Of a DNA stretch of 64,000 nucleotides, positions 16,424 to 25,186 are shown in pieces. Origin of the DNA: Bacteroidota bacterium (GTDB lineage: Bacteria > Bacteroidota > Bacteroidia > Bacteroidales > CAIXZF01); the NCBI GenBank assembly GCA_022709385.1, contig JAKLIX010000001.1, forward strand, positions 248,001 through 312,000, given 5' to 3'. Every line of letters begins with the position of its first letter. Position 1 is the first letter of the stretch. The translations under genes were made by a program, and so were the position numbers. A model generated the notes under the pieces. That model ran no database searches. It saw only the letters and a list, made by a program, of their open reading frames with translations, and had not been told where the DNA came from.

Positions 16424-17590
16424 ATGAAGACAAGAATGAAACAATTGGCAATAGTGCTCCTTGCACTTTTTCTCCATGCAGCATGTAATAATGCAAAAAA
16501 AGATAAGGATGTGATAAAGATTGGGGCGATTTTGCCATTGACAGGAGATTTGTCAAGTTATGGTGTTGATACAAAACTTGCGTTAGAGTTAGCAGTGAAA
16601 CAGAAAAACAATAATGGTGGTATAAATGGTAAGAAAGTTGTTTTAGTTATTGAAGACTCCAAAGGTCAAACAAAAGAGGCTTCCATTGCTGCAAATAAAC
16701 TCATTATCATCGATAAAGTAATTGCTATATTGGGTCCAATTACTAGTCCAGAGGTATTGGTTATTGCTCCTATCTGTAATAAGAATAAAGTACCTTTAAT
16801 AAGTCCATCCTCTACTGATAATGCTATTTCAAATGCAGGAGAATATGTTTTCAGAACTATAAATGCGGATAATATAGAAACTCAGGCATTTGCTATTTTC
16901 CTAAAACAAGATTTAAACCTACCAAAGATTGCAATAATAGCAAATCAAGCTACCGGTACTTTATCTTATGCTACTTCATTTGAAGAATTTTATAAGAAAA
17001 ATGGCGGCACAATTCTAAATAAAGAAATTTTTGGTGAAAATCAGATAGACTTTAAAAATGTCATAATCAAACAATTGTCAAGTAACCCAGATGCCTTTTA
17101 CATTTCAGGTGTTTCAATGGAGATAGGATTATTAATAAAACAAATTCGAGAGATTAATAAGACAGTTAAGATATTTTCGTATCAAAGTGCAGAAGACAGA
17201 AGAGTTGTTGAGATTGCCAATGAGCAGGTTAATGGTGTCGTCTTTTCATCAACCACACTGCCAGATAGCATTATTGGCTCAGCTCGATTAAACATCGTGG
17301 ATGATTTTATGAATGAATACGGGAAAAAACCTGGCATTTTTGCAGCTGAGATTTTTGATGGTATCAATATTATTATGAACGCATTGAATAATTCTAATGA
17401 TAGTAATAAAAGTTTTATAGAGATTTTAAAAACAACTAAAGATTATAATGGTGCAAGTGGTATAATTACTTTTGATGTAAATGGTGATGTTCACAAAAAC
17501 ATTGCTATTTATCAATACCTTGATATGAAACCTATTTTAATCGCCACAGTTACAAACAATTCCATACAGAAAGTTGCTATTTTAAAATGA
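16424..17590 (+). CDS. Amino-acid-binding lipoprotein of the Liv-type importer
   Basis: A 388-residue periplasmic binding protein of the Leu/Ile/Val-binding type I fold. The N-terminus is a lipoprotein signal (QLAIVLLALFLHAAC, Cys at about 21), then VIKIGAILPLTGDLSSYGVD, GGINGKKVVLVIEDSKGQ and AILGPITSPEVL, the standard first-lobe blocks of the family. The ligand is not predictable by eye; Ser and Thr residues after LISPSSTDNA are typical contacts for the amino-acid alpha group. Having the receptor in the operon makes the importer complete. It is followed by the radical SAM gene with a 4-nt overlap. Confidence 0.9.
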   Translation: MKTRMKQLAIVLLALFLHAACNNAKKDKDVIKIGAILPLTGDLSSYGVDTKLALELAVKQKNNNGGINGKKVVLVIEDSKGQTKEASIAANKLIIIDKVIAILGPITSPEVLVIAPICNKNKVPLISPSSTDNAISNAGEYVFRTINADNIETQAFAIFLKQDLNLPKIAIIANQATGTLSYATSFEEFYKKNGGTILNKEIFGENQIDFKNVIIKQLSSNPDAFYISGVSMEIGLLIKQIREINKTVKIFSYQSAEDRRVVEIANEQVNGVVFSSTTLPDSIIGSARLNIVDDFMNEYGKKPGIFAAEIFDGINIIMNALNNSNDSNKSFIEILKTTKDYNGASGIITFDVNGDVHKNIAIYQYLDMKPILIATVTNNSIQKVAILK

Positions 17591-19101
17591 AAGTAAACAG
17601 AATTATATTGCTGAACTCATCAATCGATTACTTAGGCGATAAATATGTAAAGACGGTTAATTACTCATGTTATCCGCCTTTAGGCTTGGTTAGTATTGCA
17701 ACTGCAATAAAAAACCATGCACCTCACATTGAAATTAAAATTTTAGATGCTGAAATATTGCCAATGAGTGAAATTGAGGATTGTATAGCAACTTTCTTAC
17801 CCGATATTATTGGGATAAGTGTCTTAACCGCAACTTTTGAAACCGGACTTCACTATGCAGACTTCGCCAAAAAGACAGGTGTTAGATATGTAGTATTCGG
17901 TAATGATCATGCATCGTTTTTTCCTGAATTAATTATTCGGAATAGATGTAATGTTGATTATGTTTTAGCAGGAGACAATGGAGAAATTGACTTTGTGAAA
18001 TTCATTGATAGTATTGAAAAAGAAGTCAATGTTTTCGATCATGTGTCAAATATTGTTGGAAGGCAGAATAAAACAATATTTAAAAGTAAATCCGTGAAAT
18101 TAGCCTTAGAGGAATATAAAAATAATACGATCGATATTCCTGATTTCAATTTGCTTGAAAAAGATATTCTTAACACTTATTGGAATAGCTATAATCATGA
18201 TTTTGGATATTTTCACTCAAAAGAAAAACGACCTTTAACAATAAATAATGCTAAGGGGTGTACAAACTTTTCTAATCATTGTTTATACTGCGGTATTTTT
18301 AGTTTAAAACCTCAATGGGGAAATGCATCTTTTTTCTGGCAAATGATTGAACGTTATTGGAAAAGATTCAATGCTAATCTTTTTTTTGAGGTTTGTGACA
18401 ATTTTACTGGATTAATAAAATATCGAAAAGAGTTAATCCGGTTAATGCCTGAATGGTATAAACAATCAGATATTGAAATGATTGTATATTCTAGAGCATT
18501 TGATATTTATAATGACAAAGAACTAATAGATGACCTGAAGAAATTACATGTGGTACGTGTAATTATTGGTTTGGAATCAGGCAGCAAATTCTCGATTAAT
18601 TCTTTAAGAAAGGGGCATCCAACGGGTTTGGAAGTTGAAATTAACAAATATGCTATTGAAAAATTGGCTGAAGCTGATATTCAATTACATTCTTCATTTA
18701 TACTCGGATGTTTAGGTGAGTCTTGTGAGACCGTTAACGAAACCAGAAATTTTATAAATTGGTTAAAGGGGTTTAAAAACGTTGTAGGCATTGAGGTTAG
18801 TCCTTTATATCCTGTTCCAACTTCTCCTTCATGGGATTTGCTTCTTGGTAATAAGAATTCAGCATTTTATGAGAATATTGAAGAGACATTGAGAAATGTT
18901 GGCATTTATGATTATAAAGAAATATGGGAAAATGCCAATGAACTATTTGCGAATAAAGATATAATAGATTGTAAATTAGCAAGTAACTTCTGGCTTGATA
19001 ATTTCACCCATTTGAGTTCTGCAGTTATTGAAAAAGAAATTGTTGACTTAAATAAAATGATAAAATCAGAATTTCCAATTAATACAGGTGCATTTTTATG
19101 A
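17587..19101 (+). CDS. B12-type radical SAM protein
   Basis: A 504-residue protein with an N-terminal cobalamin-binding-like Rossmann domain (about residues 1-150: YPPLGLVSIATAIKNHAPHI, DIIGISVLTATFETGLHYA, VVFGNDHASFFPEL in place of the common GGPHAT) and a radical SAM core. The cluster motif is GCTNFSNHCLYCGIF, a CX6CX2C spacing rather than the classical CX3CX2C. Further core blocks are VVRVIIGLESGSKFSINSLR and SSFILGCLGESCETVNET. Such enzymes perform methylations or rearrangements; the substrate is unknown. The last gene overlap (4 nt) links it to the kinase-like gene that follows, whose N-terminus also has a CX2CX2C. Confidence 0.85.
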   Translation: MKVNRIILLNSSIDYLGDKYVKTVNYSCYPPLGLVSIATAIKNHAPHIEIKILDAEILPMSEIEDCIATFLPDIIGISVLTATFETGLHYADFAKKTGVRYVVFGNDHASFFPELIIRNRCNVDYVLAGDNGEIDFVKFIDSIEKEVNVFDHVSNIVGRQNKTIFKSKSVKLALEEYKNNTIDIPDFNLLEKDILNTYWNSYNHDFGYFHSKEKRPLTINNAKGCTNFSNHCLYCGIFSLKPQWGNASFFWQMIERYWKRFNANLFFEVCDNFTGLIKYRKELIRLMPEWYKQSDIEMIVYSRAFDIYNDKELIDDLKKLHVVRVIIGLESGSKFSINSLRKGHPTGLEVEINKYAIEKLAEADIQLHSSFILGCLGESCETVNETRNFINWLKGFKNVVGIEVSPLYPVPTSPSWDLLLGNKNSAFYENIEETLRNVGIYDYKEIWENANELFANKDIIDCKLASNFWLDNFTHLSSAVIEKEIVDLNKMIKSEFPINTGAFL

Positions 19102-22085
19102 CAAATAGAATTAACGGTGATTGCAAATGGTGCTTTGATTGTACTGAAAATGGGTTGAAATATCATAATAATGAAACAAATCCCAGATTAACTGATTATA
19201 ATACAATAAAGAACAGTTTAGATCAAAATCCCATTATGAATTTTAATGGGATAAGAGATATTCAATTTTTAAAAGTTGTTGCTGAAAAAATCATTGATCT
19301 TATAAAAAGTGATCCTACAATAGTACCTTTTTTCATTCTTGACTATTACTTGCCATCTGAAAAAAACAAGTTTACATCCTTATATTGTGTTGAAAATGAA
19401 GCTAACTATAACCTACACAATGATATTTTAAAAAGATTGTATCAAGGAAGTGAAAATGACCATTCAATTGAGGATAAAATTTTAGATACAAATAAGATTC
19501 TTCATCTTTTTAAAAAGTATGGTATAACCAACCTTTCCAAACCAATACTATATGATTTCAATAATGGGGATTATAATCCTGCTTATTATGCGGATGTTCA
19601 TTTAATAAAATTCAAGAAACTAAAGGATAATTCAATAATTAGATCATTTACGAATAATGAGTCTCTGGTAACGGATTTAACAAATTATTATAATTTTAGC
19701 AATTATAAACTTGCCGAATTTATTGATGAGGATCTAAATTCAATACTGGAAAAGTATAGTGCAGAAACCATTTATGGTATCAAATTCAATAATCTAAATA
19801 AAGCTTTCATTACTTATTTGTCTTTTTTTAATTCCATTGTCCCTGACAAAATAGATAATGTTGAAATAGCTGAGTACATATATTTTCCAGCTACTTCGAC
19901 TTATCTAAATAAAGAGAAAAATGGGAAACAAGAGTTCATCAACGATTGGATAGGAGGCTTAGTACTTGGATTCAGTGAGCCAACTACTCTTGCTTTCCGC
20001 AATGCTATACGACATTTTGTGCAGTATGTAGTAACCTTAATATATAATCAATACCAAATACTTAGTTTGGAATACGAAAAGGAACTTGTTCAACTCCATG
20101 CCACCCGTGCTGCAAATATCTCCATACTCGTTGATTCTTTTGCACACAATGTAGCTGCTCATTCGTTAATGGCCCTTTCTAACTATTTTGCTAATAGAAA
20201 AAATGAATTGGAAACCAAAGATATTTCTGAAGGATTAGAATACTATGGTTCTGACAAAAAATTTCTAGCCCAATCCGTAATTTGTGAAATTAGCTTAAAA
20301 GCAGAAAAGGAATACAAAATTCTCACAGGTTTAGATTATACAAAAGAGCAAAAAACTACAATTAGTATTTCTGATATTATTAGGCTTGGAGAAAAAAAAG
20401 ATAATTTATTAAGAAAACTATTTCAATTGAAACAACCTAATAGTATTGATAAATCTCTACCTGTTCCAATTGATGATAGTGTTTATAATTATATTAATTA
20501 CTTGTCGGGTAAATCAGAATTCTGGAGTGCTGTTATTTCCGGAGAATCATTTAATAACTCCATTTCAAATTTATTTGATCTTATATGGGGTTTTGTTGAT
20601 AATCCATTGTTTGTTGGTACACTTGCAGGAAGTGAAAAAATAAATAAAATCAAATTTGTAATCGATGAAATGCCGTTTGCATTTGTTGATTTTTCAGCAA
20701 TCAATGTCAATAATTTAGCTGGTAACTACCAGTTTGTAAAACCATTAGACAATTTTGAGGAAATTAAATCTTGCTTATCAGCTAAGGAAATTTTGTTACC
20801 TGGTTCGAACGTTGGTAAACAATCTGTATATACCATTTTTGAAAACTGCCTGAGAAACATCAAGCATTACAATATTTCCAATCCGGAAGTTGATGAAGTC
20901 GAATTTCATATAAATATAAAGGAAACAACAAATAACAAAAAATTTATTTTTGAGATATACTTAAGCCTCACAAAATACTTAAATGAGAAATCGTCAGAGG
21001 ATGTTATTAAAGAAATATTAGCACAAATTGAAAAAGGCACTTATGATAAGGAGAATAGTCAACCTATATTTGGTGGTACTTCACAATCTATTTTATGTAC
21101 CAGTCACTTGGTAACCGGAAGATTTTCGGATGAAATAAATAAAAAAAATGGTGAAAGGTATTTCAATGCAATAAATGATGGAGGTTTTGTGAAATATACA
21201 TTCAATTTATGGAAAGGAGAAAAAGTAAAGCCTCTTGTTGAGAACACAATAATTGAAGATGATGATAATATCTCACGCTATAAATTTATGGCCGTACGCT
21301 CTAATATGGATATTGCACAATTCAGAAATAATATCCAGGATGCAATTAGAATTATACAAACAAACAAATCTGACAGCGAGGGAGTTTATAAGGATTGGTT
21401 GTCTTTCTGGTTGCCGAACACCAACTTTGAGTGTAGTCTTAATGACACAAATCCTATAATTTTACAATTCGGTAATAAAACCATACAGTTTAACCACGGT
21501 GAAAATTCAGAAAATAACAATTTGCTTTTTCGTAATCACGGTATTTTTAAAAGAGAGATTGAGAATAAATGGGATGAGCTTCAATATGATGTTGCCGAGG
21601 CAATGCTCACTGGAGTCTATATTATTGACAACCGGCTATTCAATGTATTTAGTCAAAAGGGAGAGTCTTTTCAGAAGACGATTGAAGATGAATTGAATCT
21701 ATTTGTTAAAGAAGAAAATCCTGCATCATTGAATTGCAGCAATATTCTTGCAATTGATAATGAGAATAATACTATTTGTGATAAAATAAATTTCCTGATA
21801 ATACATTTATCATTTATTGAAAGCTTGAATCCCGAGTACAAAAATGACATTAACAACTTTATAAAAAAAATCCAAGAGGCGACTAATAATAGAGACAATT
21901 TTCATTTGTTAATTACCACCGGAAGAGGAAGAACTGCATGGAAAGAAAGCATTAAAGAAGAATATGGGCATTTTGTTAAGCATCGGTCGGTATTTTCTTT
22001 ACAGAATGCTATGATTGATGGAGTAATAAAAGACGATGATTTTAATCTGAAATACAATATCATTAAAGTTCTTTTTGGTTCATAA
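19098..22085 (+). CDS. Large histidine-kinase-like ATPase
   Basis: A 995-residue soluble protein that I can only partly place. A candidate dimerisation/phosphoacceptor helix lies at about 330-370 (ILVDSFAHNVAAHSLMALSN, with His350 and His355), and a GHKL-type ATP-binding domain follows: N-box VYTIFENCLRNIKHY (Glu582, Asn583, Asn587) and a Gly/Ser-rich lid GGTSQSILCTSHLVTGRF near 660. The N-terminus holds CKWCFDC (CX2CX2C, residues about 9-15), a possible metal or Fe-S site, and no membrane segment is visible. The final ~250 residues look Rossmann-like but are unassigned. It probably signals to the receiver domains encoded in the next operon. Confidence 0.6.
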   Translation: MTNRINGDCKWCFDCTENGLKYHNNETNPRLTDYNTIKNSLDQNPIMNFNGIRDIQFLKVVAEKIIDLIKSDPTIVPFFILDYYLPSEKNKFTSLYCVENEANYNLHNDILKRLYQGSENDHSIEDKILDTNKILHLFKKYGITNLSKPILYDFNNGDYNPAYYADVHLIKFKKLKDNSIIRSFTNNESLVTDLTNYYNFSNYKLAEFIDEDLNSILEKYSAETIYGIKFNNLNKAFITYLSFFNSIVPDKIDNVEIAEYIYFPATSTYLNKEKNGKQEFINDWIGGLVLGFSEPTTLAFRNAIRHFVQYVVTLIYNQYQILSLEYEKELVQLHATRAANISILVDSFAHNVAAHSLMALSNYFANRKNELETKDISEGLEYYGSDKKFLAQSVICEISLKAEKEYKILTGLDYTKEQKTTISISDIIRLGEKKDNLLRKLFQLKQPNSIDKSLPVPIDDSVYNYINYLSGKSEFWSAVISGESFNNSISNLFDLIWGFVDNPLFVGTLAGSEKINKIKFVIDEMPFAFVDFSAINVNNLAGNYQFVKPLDNFEEIKSCLSAKEILLPGSNVGKQSVYTIFENCLRNIKHYNISNPEVDEVEFHINIKETTNNKKFIFEIYLSLTKYLNEKSSEDVIKEILAQIEKGTYDKENSQPIFGGTSQSILCTSHLVTGRFSDEINKKNGERYFNAINDGGFVKYTFNLWKGEKVKPLVENTIIEDDDNISRYKFMAVRSNMDIAQFRNNIQDAIRIIQTNKSDSEGVYKDWLSFWLPNTNFECSLNDTNPIILQFGNKTIQFNHGENSENNNLLFRNHGIFKREIENKWDELQYDVAEAMLTGVYIIDNRLFNVFSQKGESFQKTIEDELNLFVKEENPASLNCSNILAIDNENNTICDKINFLIIHLSFIESLNPEYKNDINNFIKKIQEATNNRDNFHLLITTGRGRTAWKESIKEEYGHFVKHRSVFSLQNAMIDGVIKDDDFNLKYNIIKVLFGS

Positions 22086-22102
22086 TTTAAAAACAATATA
22101 TC

Positions 22103-22690
22103 ATGAGCAAAAAAACAATTATCATAACATGGAGATTTAATCCGACAGAAGGAAATCCCTATTTTGAGAAAGTACCAATCTCCACTGACTATGAGATAAT
22201 AAAATTTTACACACCAGATCAGAGAAATACGGAAATTTCACAGGATGCATTTGATGAACTGGTAAAAATCATTTCAGAGATAAGCTCTGATTTGTTTGTA
22301 TTTATTCACTCACCCAATTTCAAACGATACCAAAATGATTTAATTGAATTAAGCAAGCCTGCAAAAAATATTCATATTAATTATTTTGAAGGAAGTGGAT
22401 ATATATATGAGATTTTTATTAACCAGGGAACCTATGAATTAAAACAATTAAATGCAGATTCGTTTGATCAAATATATAAGCAGATTGAAAAAAAATACGG
22501 GACAAAAGCAAAATTAAATTTAGTTCTTATGTTTTTGCATCAATGTTTGGGAGGGCTTCCCGCCTTGCCCAGTGAGTTTGATGCTTGCAAGAATGAATAT
22601 CAAGAATGGAAAGAGAATAGTAGCATGGAAAACCTGAGAAAACTTAGAAATTTACTACTAAAGGAGGCAGGGATTACAGGGGAAAACTAA
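22103..22690 (+). CDS. Hypothetical protein ending the transporter/kinase operon
   Basis: A 195-residue soluble protein with no recognised family. The first half has an alternating beta/alpha pattern (KKTIIITWRFNPTEG, DLFVFIHSPNFKRYQ, NIHINYFEGSGYIY) that could be a small Rossmann-like or CHAT-like fold; the second half is helical and charged. Its stop codon lies inside the GGGAAAACTAA promoter box of the next operon. Confidence 0.6.
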   Translation: MSKKTIIITWRFNPTEGNPYFEKVPISTDYEIIKFYTPDQRNTEISQDAFDELVKIISEISSDLFVFIHSPNFKRYQNDLIELSKPAKNIHINYFEGSGYIYEIFINQGTYELKQLNADSFDQIYKQIEKKYGTKAKLNLVLMFLHQCLGGLPALPSEFDACKNEYQEWKENSSMENLRKLRNLLLKEAGITGEN

Positions 22691-22706
22691 AGTTATTTAA
22701 CCTTTG
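22680..22706 (+). promoter_or_regulatory. Promoter of the decarboxylase operon with GGGAAAACTA box
   Basis: GGGAAAACTA (22680-22689) starts 19 nt upstream of AACCTTTG (22699-22706), a -7-like element. Box, spacing and -7 match those at 13261 and 29310. The initiating ATG of the decarboxylase is 14 nt downstream, giving a very short leader. Confidence 0.6.
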
Positions 22707-22720
22707 CCAAAATCGAAGTC

Positions 22721-25183
22721 ATGGAAAAGCTCATATTCATTAACAATGAACAATATTTTGAATCACTTAAGCCGGTGTTATCTAAAGCGTTTCAGCCGGT
22801 TTGGTATTCATCTATTCACGAATTTGAACAAACTATTGTAAATAAGGAGGATGTGCGAGTAATAGTGATATGTGAATCGTATCCTGATTATATTTCGAGT
22901 ATTCGGAATAATCTAGTCTTTGCTAGGTATTATGAAAATAACAACCCAATAATTCTTTTATCGTTTTTACCTTTTGAACATTTAATAACCAACATTGAGT
23001 ATAAATTATCAAGACTACCGAAAGACAATTCACATGTATTTTTACAACTGCCTGTTTCTGGTCAGGATATTTTAGATATAGTTGACAAAACTGAGAATAT
23101 GCAAGATCAACCTGGCTCATTGCCGTTTGTTATAGATAATCAGGAATACATTGACCATATTATAAACAGGGTCAGAAAAGATGAGGTATCAAATGTACCT
23201 GTTCATAAAATTCTGCTTATTGAAGACAATCCTGATGATAAAGAATTAGTTAACCAATCGTTTCATAATTATCTGGCAGAAAAGAGCTACGATTTTAAAT
23301 TTGCAATCAAATGGATTAAGCGCGGAGAAGAAGCGGAAAAAATTATAAGGAAGGACACAGATATTCAGTCGGTATTACTTGACTGGTTGCTGTTAGAAAA
23401 AAGCGGAGCAAAGCAAAGTCTTTCTGAAATGCTATTGGTTGAAACTATTCATGCTATCAGACCTGAACTGCCAATTTACATTTTCACTCAGTCCGAAAAC
23501 CCTTATAGCATAATTAGTGAGTGTGGAAATAAAATAAAAACTTACTTTACCAAAAAACAGCTAAAAGCTGACATGACATCTGTTTTCAACCGGATTGTTG
23601 CTGATTATAACAAAAGAAGGAGAGCCCCATTTTGGGAAGCCTATAAAAGCTATATTGAAGAAAGCAACGATTCATGGCACACTCCAGGTCATGCCCGTGG
23701 TGTAAGTTTCAGGGAAAGTCCGTATCTGAGAGACTATTATTATTACTTTGGAGTTAACATGTTCGGTGCCGATTTATCTGTTTCAGTAGAAAAACTCGGT
23801 TCACTTCTAGATTCCACCAATTCCATTAAAGAGGCACAGGAAAAAGCAGCAAAAACATTTGGTTCAAAACATGTTTTTTTTGCCACCAATGGCTCATCCA
23901 CGTCAAATAAGGTAATTATACAAACAATGCTTAGGCCCGGTGACGGAGTGGTTATTGACCGCAATTGCCACAAATCTGTTCATTACGGTGTAATACAGGC
24001 AGGTGTTGGGCATGTTACCTACCTTAACAGTGAATATAGCAATAAGTATCGAATTTTTGCACCACCGTCCCTTGATGAAATTAAGAAAGGTATAAAAGAT
24101 GCAAAAGAAAAATGTGAAAAGGTTAAAGCCTTGATTATTACAGGTTGTACTTATGATGGCTTACTTATAGATGTAAGACAGATTGTTGAACTTGCTCATA
24201 AAGAAAAATTAAAAGTTTTTATTGATGAAGCATGGTTTGCTTATGCACACTTTCATCCCGATTACCGCTTTTATTCAGCCGTTGATGCGAAAGCTGACTA
24301 TGTTACCCATAGTGTTCATAAGGTTTTATCTGCTTTGAGTCAGGCTTCAATAATCCATATAAATGACCCAGATTTTAATGAGGATTATTTCCGTGAAATG
24401 TTTTATATATACACAAGTACTTCACCACAATACCACATGATTGCATCTATTGATGTGGCAAGGATGCAGATGGAAATGGAGGGGTATAAAAAAATTACTG
24501 AAGTTAGAGAAATGGCAAATCAGTTCAGAGAGAGCATTAAAAATACCTTCAGAAAAATTAAACTAGTTGAGCCTTCTGATTTTGCAATAGAGTTTCCTCA
24601 TATAAAAACTGATAATATTGGACATGACCCACTCAAAGTATTAATGAATATGAGTGATTTGGATTACGATGTTGAAGATATACACAAGTATCTGTTTGAA
24701 GAAGGAGGCTTGGAAATAGAAAAAGACACATATACAACCATTTTGGTTCTTTTCACTATGGGTACATCTCCTGATAAGATTGGTCGCTTGTATGTTGCTT
24801 TAAAAAATCTTGACGAAGATAATGTTACTCTTAAGAAAAAGAAACAGATTAACAAAACAGTTCCTGATTTAAAAGATGAAATAGAATTACTTGGTAAACC
24901 TGCTGATGCTTTTTTTTCTCACAATAGAGTAGAAGAAAAAATTGAAGATTTACTAAAAAAATCCGACAAAGAACTAAAATCCATTGTATCTACTAATCTT
25001 GTAACTCCATATCCACCAGGTATTCCTTTATTAGTTCCTAATCAATCGATTAAAAGGAAGATTTTGGAATGTATAAAAGAGCTAAAATCAGATAATGTCA
25101 ATATTCATGGTTGCCGTGACGGAAAAATATGGGTGGCAAAATGTTCCGATATTAATCCAAAAATTAGAAAAGTAAAAAAATAA
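22721..25183 (+). CDS. Receiver-domain/PLP amino-acid decarboxylase fusion (Orn/Lys/Arg type)
   Basis: An 820-residue fusion. Residues 1-130 form a receiver-like wing without an obvious phosphosite; residues about 160-290 form a clear receiver (VHKILLIEDNPDD, candidate phosphoacceptor Asp221 in VLLDWLL, then IYIFTQSEN). From about 300 follows a full fold-type I Orn/Lys/Arg decarboxylase: WHTPGHARG, FGADLSVSVEKLGSLLDSTN, NGSSTSNKVIIQTMLRPGD, the PLP Schiff-base Lys534 in HSVHKVLSALSQ, and the C-terminal YPPGIPLLVPNQ. The enzyme would turn Lys, Arg or Orn into cadaverine, agmatine or putrescine. Bacterial decarboxylases such as CadA and AdiA carry one receiver-like wing; here an acidic-pocket receiver is added, suggesting control by phosphorylation from the kinase-like protein upstream. 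Confidence 0.88.
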   Translation: MEKLIFINNEQYFESLKPVLSKAFQPVWYSSIHEFEQTIVNKEDVRVIVICESYPDYISSIRNNLVFARYYENNNPIILLSFLPFEHLITNIEYKLSRLPKDNSHVFLQLPVSGQDILDIVDKTENMQDQPGSLPFVIDNQEYIDHIINRVRKDEVSNVPVHKILLIEDNPDDKELVNQSFHNYLAEKSYDFKFAIKWIKRGEEAEKIIRKDTDIQSVLLDWLLLEKSGAKQSLSEMLLVETIHAIRPELPIYIFTQSENPYSIISECGNKIKTYFTKKQLKADMTSVFNRIVADYNKRRRAPFWEAYKSYIEESNDSWHTPGHARGVSFRESPYLRDYYYYFGVNMFGADLSVSVEKLGSLLDSTNSIKEAQEKAAKTFGSKHVFFATNGSSTSNKVIIQTMLRPGDGVVIDRNCHKSVHYGVIQAGVGHVTYLNSEYSNKYRIFAPPSLDEIKKGIKDAKEKCEKVKALIITGCTYDGLLIDVRQIVELAHKEKLKVFIDEAWFAYAHFHPDYRFYSAVDAKADYVTHSVHKVLSALSQASIIHINDPDFNEDYFREMFYIYTSTSPQYHMIASIDVARMQMEMEGYKKITEVREMANQFRESIKNTFRKIKLVEPSDFAIEFPHIKTDNIGHDPLKVLMNMSDLDYDVEDIHKYLFEEGGLEIEKDTYTTILVLFTMGTSPDKIGRLYVALKNLDEDNVTLKKKKQINKTVPDLKDEIELLGKPADAFFSHNRVEEKIEDLLKKSDKELKSIVSTNLVTPYPPGIPLLVPNQSIKRKILECIKELKSDNVNIHGCRDGKIWVAKCSDINPKIRKVKK

Positions 25184-25186
25184 TAT

